Below are positions 1 through 4,545 of a stretch of 5,929 nt of DNA, in pieces. Below the pieces are notes generated by a model. That model was not told where the DNA came from. It saw only the letters and a program-made list of their open reading frames with translations, and ran no database searches. The stretch spans positions 1 to 5,929 of the forward strand of contig CAAEEE010000360.1 of NCBI GenBank assembly GCA_900754805.1, read 5' to 3'. The number at the start of each line of letters is the position of its first letter. The stretch's first letter is position 1. Position numbers and translations under genes: made by a program. Source of the DNA: Clostridia bacterium (GTDB taxonomy: Bacteria > Bacillota > Clostridia > Peptostreptococcales > Anaerovoracaceae).

Positions 1-2
1 AA

Positions 3-1181
3 TTACATAGCCTTGTATGCGCCATCCTTGATTACCATAGCCATCGGTGTCTTGGTCGGTTCACCGTCTGCAGACCATGTCATTGTACCGGTTGCACCTG
101 TGAATTCGATTTCTGTCATAGCTGTCTTCATAGCGTCGCAGATGTCGGAAACGCTCATATCAGGGGTTACGCCTGCCTTTTCTGCTGCTGCCTTGATGAT
201 GTACATTGCGTCGTAAGCGTCTGCTGCGAACTGGTTCGGAACTTCTCCGTTATATTTTGCTTTGTAAGCTTCCGTGAATTTCTTTGATTCCGGGTTATCG
301 GAGTCAGCTGCATAAGGTGTCAAAAGCATTACGCCTTCCGCTAATTGTGCGTTGGATCCGAGCTGATCGATTACGCCGTCAAGACCATCACATCCGAAGA
401 ACTGTACATCAAGTCCCGCTTTGTCTGCCTGAGTCAGGAACAAGGATGCTTCCTGTGCATAGAACGGAAGGAATACTAAGTCAGCACCTGCTTCTTTCAT
501 CTTCTGGATCTGTACTGTGAAATCCTGTGCGGAATCCTTTGTGAAAGCTTCTGTTGCAACAACATTTACACCCTTAGCCGCGGCTTCTTTCTTGAATGTC
601 TTGAAGATGCCGTTGGAATATACGTCGGATGAGTTGTATACTACGCCAACCTTAGCGTTCGGGAAGTTTTCTGCGAAATAGTCCGCAGAACCTACGCCCT
701 GGTTCGGGTCGGAGAAGCAAACTCTGAACGCGTTGTCGCCTTTGATGGATTCAACAGCCGAACCTGACGGTGTAAGCTGGAACATATTGTCCTCTTCCGT
801 AAGTGCAACAACTGCTGTGCATGGTGCGGAAGTAACTGTACCCATTAACATCTGCATGCCGTCATCTTTCAAAGAGTTGTATGCGTTTACTGCCTTTTCT
901 GTGTCGTGTTCGTCATCCTGCCACTTGAATTCGATCTGATAGCCGTTGATGCCGCCTGCAGCGTTGATTTCTTCTGCTGCCATTTCAGCTGCGTTCTTAA
1001 CCGCCTGGCCGTAAACTGCCGCACCGCCTGTTGTAGGTCCGATACCGCCGATTACGAATTTTGCGGCAGAGTCACCGCCTTCTGTGCCTGTGCCGGAATC
1101 GCCGCATCCTGCGAATGCTACCGTCATGACTGCCGCCATAGAGACAGCCGCGAATTTCTTCATAAAGTTCTTCATGTTCAT
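3..1181 (-). CDS. ABC transporter substrate-binding lipoprotein, branched-chain amino-acid (LivJ/LivK) type
   Basis: A 392-residue extracytoplasmic solute receptor of the Peripla_BP_6 (LivJ/LivK) family, expected to deliver a branched-chain or related amino acid to a Liv-type ABC permease. Residues 1-25 are a lipoprotein signal peptide (basic MKNFMKK, then a hydrophobic core) ending in FAGC, so Cys26 would be lipidated; a Gly/Ser/Thr/Glu-rich linker follows to about residue 40. The mature domain opens with FVIGGIGPTTGGAAVYGQ, the usual first strand and ligand loop, followed by AAEEINAAGGINGYQIEF, both typical of the family. Length is normal. The ATG is set by AAAGGAGG at 1190-1197, 8 nt upstream. 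A hairpin and a Leu/Ile/Val-rich small ORF precede it in the same transcript. Substrate specificity is inferred; peptide, amide or urea binding in the same family cannot be excluded. The stop lies 3 bp from the window edge, so permease and ATPase genes would be outside. Confidence 0.93.
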   Translation of the reverse strand: MNMKNFMKKFAAVSMAAVMTVAFAGCGDSGTGTEGGDSAAKFVIGGIGPTTGGAAVYGQAVKNAAEMAAEEINAAGGINGYQIEFKWQDDEHDTEKAVNAYNSLKDDGMQMLMGTVTSAPCTAVVALTEEDNMFQLTPSGSAVESIKGDNAFRVCFSDPNQGVGSADYFAENFPNAKVGVVYNSSDVYSNGIFKTFKKEAAAKGVNVVATEAFTKDSAQDFTVQIQKMKEAGADLVFLPFYAQEASLFLTQADKAGLDVQFFGCDGLDGVIDQLGSNAQLAEGVMLLTPYAADSDNPESKKFTEAYKAKYNGEVPNQFAADAYDAMYIIKAAAEKAGVTPDMSVSDICDAMKTAMTEIEFTGATGTMTWSADGEPTKTPMAMVIKDGAYKAM

Positions 1182-1189
1182 TTTCTTTT

Positions 1190-1197
1190 CCTCCTTT
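1190..1197 (-). promoter_or_regulatory. Ribosome binding site of the substrate-binding protein
   Basis: AAAGGAGG on the minus strand, 8 nt from the ATG at 1181. It lies about a dozen bases after the 3' side of the upstream hairpin, so termination at that hairpin would remove the site from the transcript. Confidence 0.85.
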
Positions 1198-1202
1198 GAA
1201 AA

Positions 1203-1234
1203 TTAAAAAACCTGCCGACCAATGCCTGCAGGTT
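1203..1234 (-). terminator. U-tailed hairpin in the transporter leader (candidate attenuator)
   Basis: On the minus strand AACCTGC (1228-1234) pairs with GCAGGTT (1209-1215), 7 bp. Inside, an A/G mismatch is followed by GGC/GUC pairing (one G-U) capped by AUUG. The 3' arm runs directly into a T tract: six T in a row at 1205-1210 counting the arm's last two, then AATTTT. This is the form of an intrinsic terminator. It sits 32 nt after the small ORF stop and immediately before the ribosome site of the transporter gene. With no other promoter visible in between, it should act as a conditional or partial terminator rather than the end of a unit. Confidence 0.7.
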
Positions 1235-1266
1235 AAAGTTCATTCTTATGGTTTCAATCTGCTTCA

Positions 1267-1422
1267 TCAAGCATAAAAAGCAAATCTTTCGGAGAAACCA
1301 CGCGAACTCATTTCATTACCCGCAACGCAATAAGCACTATTCATAATTAGGCCGCTAATGACAAGGACCAGTAAAATAATGCTAATGACTATAATGCTGT
1401 TAATGAGTACCATGAAGTTCAT
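1267..1422 (-). CDS. Leu/Ile/Val-rich small ORF, candidate attenuation leader peptide
   Basis: A 51-residue ORF starting MNFMVLINSIIVISIILLV. Seventeen of residues 5-26 are Ile, Leu or Val (18 in the whole peptide: 8 Ile, 5 Leu, 5 Val), including rarer codons ATA and CTA. A hydrophilic tail follows, ending RFAFYA. An upstream in-frame Met would lengthen it to 82 residues, but it lies before the promoter; the chosen ATG has AAAGGAG at 1430-1436, 7 nt away, and starts about 25 nt after the predicted transcription start. It precedes a branched-chain amino-acid type receptor with a terminator-like hairpin between, the layout of ilv/leu-type leader peptides. The alternative is a real single-pass membrane microprotein, since the same residues would make one transmembrane helix. 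I recognise no named family. Confidence 0.62.
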   Translation of the reverse strand: MNFMVLINSIIVISIILLVLVISGLIMNSAYCVAGNEMSSRGFSERFAFYA

Positions 1423-1453
1423 TGTTTTTCTCCTTTCCTTAAGTGATATACGA

Positions 1454-1482
1454 AGTGTACCATAGATAAAAACGATTGTCAA
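1454..1482 (-). promoter_or_regulatory. Promoter of the leader ORF and transporter gene
   Basis: Minus strand -35 TTGACA (1477-1482, perfect consensus), 17-bp spacer, -10 TACACT (1454-1459, 4 of 6), with TG one base before it as an extended -10. Predicted start is near 1447, giving a very short 5' leader before the small ORF. Confidence 0.75.
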
Positions 1483-1485
1483 TAG

Positions 1486-1531
1486 TTTTTTGTGTGTTTT
1501 TTGATATTTTTTCAAAAAAATTTGTTTTTTT
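1486..1531 (-). promoter_or_regulatory. Phased A/T tracts upstream of the leader promoter
   Basis: Runs of T on the plus strand (A on the promoter's coding strand) at 1486-1491, 1497-1502, 1507-1512 and 1525-1531, plus A7 at 1514-1520. The first three are centred 10-11 bp apart and the last about two turns on, which predicts curved DNA. The nearest run is 4 bp upstream of the -35, the position of an UP element. Confidence 0.45.
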
Positions 1532-1584
1532 CCACAATTATTATTTCATGGAACTCCACAGTCTGCTTCGCAAAAAATCCATCG

Positions 1585-1613
1585 TTGACTTTCCTACTTT
1601 TACGGGTTAGAAT
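1585..1613 (+). promoter_or_regulatory. Promoter of the TRIC channel gene
   Basis: -35 TTGACT (1585-1590, 5 of 6), 17-bp spacer, -10 TAGAAT (1608-1613, 5 of 6). The predicted start near 1620 places the ATG at 1685 behind a leader of about 65 nt. It is divergent from the leader promoter; the two -35 elements are about 100 bp apart. Confidence 0.7.
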
Positions 1614-1684
1614 TTCCTTACATCCACATCTTCACGCTGCGGATGGACAAGCTATTCTTATATAAAAGGAAACGGAATCTTCTT

Positions 1685-2317
1685 ATGGATATATTTATTT
1701 TAGTTCTGGAACTGATCGGCGCCGCTGCATTTGCGGTTTCGGGCGCGATGACAGGAATACGCAAGCATATGGATATTTTCGGGGCTTTTGTGCTCGCACT
1801 CACCGTTGCGGTCGGCGGCGGAATCATCCGCGATGTCATCCTCGGCGCATTTCCGCCTGCAATGTTCCAAAATCCGATTTACGCACTAACAGCATTTATC
1901 ACCTGTCTCATCGTCTTCATCCCGCAGGTGCGCGGCTTTTTGGAGCGCAGCAGCCGCATCATGCTGCTTGCCGACTCGATTGGTCTGGGCATCTTTACGG
2001 TTTCCGGCGCAATGCGCGCCTTCGAGGTTTCAGACCACCCAACGGTCTTTCTCGCTGTGTTCGTCGGCGTGATTACCGGCGTGGGCGGCGGGCTTCTCCG
2101 CGATGTGATGGCAGGCGATATGCCATATATCTTCGTAAAGCATATCTACGCGACCGCCTCGATTATCGGCGCGCTGCTGTTCTGCGCCCTTTTGCCTTTC
2201 ACGAAGGAATACATCGCCATGCTTTCCGGCGCGGTTGTCATCGTCGTCATCCGCCTGCTCGCTTCTCACTACAGATGGAGTCTGCCAAAGCCCGGAAGCC
2301 GCTCTGCCGACCGCTGA
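1685..2317 (+). CDS. Trimeric intracellular cation channel (TRIC/YicG, UPF0126) family membrane protein
   Basis: A 210-residue, very hydrophobic inner-membrane protein built as two similar halves. Each half carries the family signature: AVGGGIIRDVILG at about 42-54 and GVGGGLLRDVMAG at about 132-144, each preceded by an FxVSGAM segment (FAVSGAM near 16-22, FTVSGAM near 104-110). About seven transmembrane helices are expected. Family members in other bacteria form trimeric cation (K+) channels; substrate and role here are inferred. The ATG at 1685 gives the usual family length (about 205) and begins with the conserved first helix. An in-frame ATG at 1643 would add 14 basic residues but has no ribosome site. 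The only purine stretch near 1685, AAGGA at 1666-1670, is rather far away. The last 23 codons, a polar tail after the last helix, overlap the opposing nuclease gene. Confidence 0.9.
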   Translation: MDIFILVLELIGAAAFAVSGAMTGIRKHMDIFGAFVLALTVAVGGGIIRDVILGAFPPAMFQNPIYALTAFITCLIVFIPQVRGFLERSSRIMLLADSIGLGIFTVSGAMRAFEVSDHPTVFLAVFVGVITGVGGGLLRDVMAGDMPYIFVKHIYATASIIGALLFCALLPFTKEYIAMLSGAVVIVVIRLLASHYRWSLPKPGSRSADR

Positions 2318-3422
2318 CTGCGTTTCCTGAGGTGCTTGAACTGCCGGTGCTTGCTGTGCCGCTCGCTGCGGCATGGCTGTCTCCGGTCTTGTAGTCGATT
2401 ACAATTCCCGGCTGTGAATTATACGCAAAAATATTAAAGGAAATCTCATCATCCTCTATCGACAGCGCTTCCATCTGCACCCCGCTGCAAACCAGATTAT
2501 TTCCTTTGAAAATCGGCGTAACTCTGTAAAGCACATGATTTCCGGTCTTTTTCACATACTCCGCCACCTCATCTTCAAACGGCAGCATCCCTGTAATATT
2601 CAGATACCGCGTTCCGGTAACCAGATTCTGCTTGTTGGCGTTCTGCCCTGTGAGCTGATAGCCGATTAAATGACAGCGATTATACAGATATTTGTCGGAA
2701 ATCAAATCATTGTATCGTACGGTATGCCATCCTGACGGCTTAATCATCCCGATGCTTCCGCGTTTTTCCGTCGGCATCATGCTCTTGTCGAGGCAGGCAT
2801 AGGTAATCCCACACCTTCCGAGTTTATCCGGTGCTGCGTACTCCTCAAAACCTCGTCTCTTCTTTTCAAAACTCGAAAATGTTGGCTTGCCACCGTTGAC
2901 TTCCGTATAGGCGCTGCCCTCTTTCTGCTTTGGAATCTTCGCAAGCGAAACCGTCGTCTTAATCTTTCCCGATTTTTTTGCGCTCTGCGCCGTGCCGTCC
3001 GCAACAGGTTTTACTTTATAATAGTAGGTTTTATTTTGTTTTATCTTCGCGTCGCTGTAGCTTTCTCCGCTTACAGTTGCAATCTTCTTATAGATGCCAG
3101 CCGCTTTGTCCGCCCGATAAACATGATACTTCTTTATATTTTCGACTTTCTTCCATTTTATATTCAGCGACTCATACTTGACCTGCTTCACGCTGATGAT
3201 GCTTGTCGATGTTTTCGCGCTGCTCTGCTCCGCTGCATACGCCGCACAGCCTGCGGCAGCTGCGCCCGTTTGGCTGCCGGTCTCTGCGCCGCCTGCTTCG
3301 ATTGCGCTGCCTGTACTGTCGGCGCTTCCCTCGCTGCTAATTCCGTTCGCACCGCAGCCCACCGCCAAAATGCAAAGCACCACCATCAGTGCAGCTAACT
3401 TCCTGCATAACTTTTTCTTCAC
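2247..3422 (-). CDS. Exported Fn3-domain DNA/RNA non-specific endonuclease (EndA-like)
   Basis: A 391-residue secreted or surface-anchored nuclease. Residues 1-22 are a signal peptide ending LAVGC, so Cys23 is probably lipidated. A Ser/Gly/Ala-rich linker to about 72 is followed by a fibronectin type III-like domain (about 74-158, with LNIKWKKV and YHVYRADKAAGIYKKIATV). The Endonuclease_NS_2 domain spans about 175-348. Its active-site segment is YNRCHLIGYQLTG (247-259), with His251 the expected general base, and KQNLVTGTRYLN (264-275), with Asn266 the likely metal ligand; GMLPFEDEVAEY and YRVTPIF follow as in the family. The motif is NRCH instead of the classic DRGH. A Ser/Thr/Gly-rich tail follows. 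Start is GTG at 3422 with GGAGG at 3432-3436, 9 nt away. Likely role is degrading extracellular nucleic acid for uptake or nutrition (inferred). The end overlaps the converging TRIC gene by 71 bp. Confidence 0.9.
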   Translation of the reverse strand: MKKKLCRKLAALMVVLCILAVGCGANGISSEGSADSTGSAIEAGGAETGSQTGAAAAGCAAYAAEQSSAKTSTSIISVKQVKYESLNIKWKKVENIKKYHVYRADKAAGIYKKIATVSGESYSDAKIKQNKTYYYKVKPVADGTAQSAKKSGKIKTTVSLAKIPKQKEGSAYTEVNGGKPTFSSFEKKRRGFEEYAAPDKLGRCGITYACLDKSMMPTEKRGSIGMIKPSGWHTVRYNDLISDKYLYNRCHLIGYQLTGQNANKQNLVTGTRYLNITGMLPFEDEVAEYVKKTGNHVLYRVTPIFKGNNLVCSGVQMEALSIEDDEISFNIFAYNSQPGIVIDYKTGDSHAAASGTASTGSSSTSGNAVSGRQSGFRALADSICSEKRAGG

Positions 3423-3449
3423 TTCTTCTGTCCTCCCGGTTGTCTCTAA

Positions 3450-3479
3450 AGTTTAGCTTATGCTATCAGTTTATAGCAA
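3450..3479 (-). promoter_or_regulatory. Candidate promoter of the nuclease gene, with an inverted repeat in it
   Basis: Minus strand -35 TTGCTA (3474-3479, 4 of 6), 18-bp spacer, -10 TAAACT (3450-3455, 4 of 6). The 18-bp inverted repeat TGCTATCAGTTTATAGCA at 3461-3478 (6-bp arms) covers the spacer and most of the -35, where a repressor could sit. Both promoter boxes are only moderate matches. Confidence 0.4.
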
Positions 3480-3504
3480 ATGCGGCCTTTCGGCAATTCT
3501 TTCG

Positions 3505-3529
3505 CGACGAATTTCGGCGAAATTTGTCG
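3505..3529. promoter_or_regulatory. 25-bp near-palindrome upstream of the nuclease gene
   Basis: CGACGAATTTCG (3505-3516) mirrors CGAAATTTGTCG (3518-3529) around a single central G, with 11 of 12 positions complementary (one G/T). No T tract follows on either side, so it is not a good terminator. It lies about 25 bp upstream of the candidate -35 of the nuclease gene, which suits a dimeric regulator binding site. The regulator is unknown. Confidence 0.45.
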
Positions 3530-3536
3530 AAAAATG

Positions 3537-3556
3537 TCGGCGGGGGTATTCGCCGA
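3537..3556. repeat. Short GC-rich inverted repeat
   Basis: TCGGCG (3537-3542) pairs with CGCCGA (3551-3556) across an 8-nt loop; a competing GTCGG/CCGAC pairing also exists there. From here to 3626 I see no gene and no other signal. Confidence 0.35.
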
Positions 3557-3626
3557 GTCCGACATGCACGCTGAACCCATCAAGCCCTCAATCCTCGCCG
3601 AGCCATCCACCGCCCCAAGCGCACAG

Positions 3627-3672
3627 AAAGACCACACCTTTGACGCCTTGAGACGCCGCAGGTGCGGTCTTT
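3627..3672 (-). terminator. Long-stem hairpin, possible terminator of a lost gene
   Basis: AAAGACCACACCT (3627-3639) faces AGGTGCGGTCTTT (3660-3672), 13 positions. The odd position is a G-U pair in minus-strand RNA but an A/C mismatch in plus-strand RNA, which favours function on the minus strand. The 20-nt loop contains two GACGCC copies. The minus-side tail is only TTTCTGTG, a weak U tract; the plus-side tail (TTTCAACTTTTATTC) is richer in U. It lies 6 nt after a minus-strand stop codon at 3679-3681. Confidence 0.45.
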
Positions 3673-3678
3673 CAACTT

Positions 3679-3758
3679 TTATTCTTCTTCCCCTTCGTAT
3701 CCCGAATAGATATTAAATTCCAAGCCGCCTGCAGCATCTTCGCCCGATACCTCCTCTA
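3679..3758 (-). pseudogene. Possible C-terminal remnant of a lost protein gene
   Basis: A minus-strand frame open from 3846 down to the TAA at 3679-3681 ends in LEFNIYSGYEGEEE. This is a plausible natural C-terminus, unlike the Arg-rich translation of the other frames, and a hairpin follows 6 nt after the stop. There is no ATG and no ribosome site, and upstream of 3759 the frame runs into the GC-rich repeat, whose second copy has a stop in this frame. I read it as the tail of a gene cut by the repeat or by deletion. It could also be chance; the product is not recognisable. Confidence 0.25.
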
Positions 3759-3809
3759 CGCCTGCTGCGCTTTGCTTGCAGGCGGCCTCCTCGACTCCCC
3801 GCCCGGTCG
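3759..3809 (+). repeat. GC-rich repeat, copy 1
   Basis: 51 bp matching 5879-5929 at 46 of 51 positions, same orientation, 2120 bp apart. It contains a hairpin, CGCCTGC (3759-3765) with GCAGGCG (3778-3784). A wider perfect 10-bp pairing, GCCGCCTGCA (3724-3733) with TGCAGGCGGC (3777-3786), is specific to this copy. Copy 2 runs off the window, so the full repeat length is unknown; copy 1 may extend toward 3934. The five differences do not follow a codon pattern, which argues against a coding repeat. Confidence 0.8.
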
Positions 3810-3856
3810 CCTTCGGACCATTCGCTATTCGAATGTTCGCCTCTTTTTATCGGGGG

Positions 3857-3884
3857 TCTCCGAAAAGCGTGAGCTTTTTGGGGA
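3857..3884 (+). ncRNA. GUGA-capped 12-bp hairpin, candidate structured RNA
   Basis: TCTCCGAAAAGC (3857-3868) pairs fully with GCTTTTTGGGGA (3873-3884) around a GTGA (GNRA-type) tetraloop. Two pairs are G-U as plus-strand RNA but would be A/C mismatches as minus-strand RNA, so the plus strand is the likelier transcript. It lies between repeat copy 1 and a strong hairpin terminator at 3910-3934, so a short plus-strand RNA ending there is possible. I see no convincing promoter for it and do not recognise an RNA family. Confidence 0.3.
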
Positions 3885-3909
3885 AAAGGAGCAGCAGCGG
3901 AGCGCATGA

Positions 3910-3934
3910 AAAAACCGGCCTAAAGCCGGTTTTT
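3910..3934. terminator. Bidirectional intrinsic terminator
   Basis: AAAAACCGGC (3910-3919), loop CTAAA, GCCGGTTTTT (3925-3934): a 10-bp stem with a T tract on either strand. On the minus strand it is the first strong terminator after the PIN gene (about 115 nt downstream). On the plus strand it would end any transcript of the repeat region. Confidence 0.8.
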
Positions 3935-3978
3935 GATAGCAGCGTAGTTTGCTGCGACGTGTCTCTACTGTCCGTTTA

Positions 3979-3997
3979 GGATGCCTGCTTGGCATCC
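3979..3997 (+). repeat. Hairpin GGATGCC/GGCATCC
   Basis: A perfect 7-bp stem with loop TGCTT, followed on the plus strand by CTGCCTTTTT. The T5 run starts 5 nt after the stem, so it is at best a weak plus-strand terminator. A smaller GCAGC/GCTGC hairpin lies just before it near 3938-3955. From 3998 to 4050 I see nothing else clear. Confidence 0.4.
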
Positions 3998-4050
3998 CTG
4001 CCTTTTTGAATAGGGAGTTGAACTCACAGCTCATGTTTCTCTTGAATAAG

Positions 4051-4545
4051 TTAAAGGATTTTCACTTCAATCTCTCGGAAAAACCGGATCATATCAATGT
4101 ATTCGATTTCATAGTCCTTGCAGATATTTGGAATTTTTACTCTTTTTTTGCTATTCGGGTCGTAAGTCTCTTCTGTAACGACTACATACTTATGTGCCAA
4201 AGCGTGCGCACAAATCCATGAGTCTGCAACCCGTGCGAATTCTTCTTTTGCTGCTTCACTATAACGAGGGTTATCTGCCACATTTTGAATAATTCTGCTA
4301 TAAGCATTTATCACCTCTATATCAGACATATTTTTTTGAATAAAACATGCTTGGTTTTCTCGCAGCCAATCACTTAACTGGTCATTTCCGCTGAAGATTT
4401 CTTCTTTTACCTTATCAATTAAAACAACCTTTCCGTCAATTTTTTCAAGAAATTGTCTCCAAAAGCCCGGCATAATGTCAAATGGATAAAAGCGTCTGCT
4501 TGAAGAAATCAATATATTAGAATCGATAATATACTCTTTATCCAT
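4051..4545 (-). CDS. DUF4411-type PIN-domain protein, probable RNase toxin partner
   Basis: A 164-residue PIN-fold protein resembling the DUF4411 family. It begins with the PIN strand YIIDSNILI (Asp8), then the characteristic FYPFDIMPGFW (19-29). Candidate acidic metal ligands are Asp8, Glu48/Glu49 in VKEEI, Asp108 in VADSWICAHAL, and Glu125/Glu126 in VVVTEE, the usual arrangement for Mg-dependent RNA cleavage in PIN domains. No catalytic position looks lost. The ATG lies inside the end of the upstream XRE/ImmA gene (ATGGATAA, 8-nt overlap) with GGGGAG at 4552-4557, 6 nt away, so translation is probably coupled. By analogy with PIN toxins the upstream protein would be its antitoxin or regulator; toxicity is inferred, not visible in the sequence. 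The genes are more AT-rich than the flanking block, compatible with transfer. Confidence 0.85.
   Translation of the reverse strand: MDKEYIIDSNILISSSRRFYPFDIMPGFWRQFLEKIDGKVVLIDKVKEEIFSGNDQLSDWLRENQACFIQKNMSDIEVINAYSRIIQNVADNPRYSEAAKEEFARVADSWICAHALAHKYVVVTEETYDPNSKKRVKIPNICKDYEIEYIDMIRFFREIEVKIL

Noticed and set aside
1200..1450. T-box or other known riboswitch in front of the amino-acid transporter gene
   Set aside because: No T-box core (GGTGGNACCGCG-like) or other riboswitch core is visible. The region is fully accounted for by promoter, small ORF and one hairpin.
1423..1515. Longer 82-residue version of the small ORF
   Set aside because: The extra 31 codons cover the -35/-10 promoter and A-tract DNA, have no ribosome site, and encode a Lys-rich sequence produced by the A tracts.
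2030..2374. 114-residue minus-strand ORF inside the TRIC gene
   Set aside because: It is the reverse-strand shadow of a GC-rich membrane protein gene: His/Ala/Gln-rich, no ribosome site, no recognisable domain.
3036..3398. 120-residue plus-strand ORF opposite the nuclease N-terminus
   Set aside because: Antisense to the signal, linker and Fn3 coding region; Cys/Ala-rich composition and no start signal, so a shadow frame.
3906..3923. Mini-ORF MKKPA with a purine-rich stretch before it
   Set aside because: Only five codons, entirely inside the 3910-3934 terminator hairpin; probably coincidence.
4015..4025. T-loop-like GAGTTCAACTC on the minus strand, possible second tRNA trace
   Set aside because: No acceptor strand or CCA follows and the stem cannot extend to five pairs; just a short palindrome.
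3713..4034. Arg/Ser-rich ORFs of 64-69 residues across the intergenic repeat block
   Set aside because: They cross the hairpins and the terminator, have no ribosome sites, and the repeat copies differ without a coding pattern.
3500..4050. CRISPR array or tandem repeats
   Set aside because: The block has several unrelated hairpins but no regularly spaced identical units.
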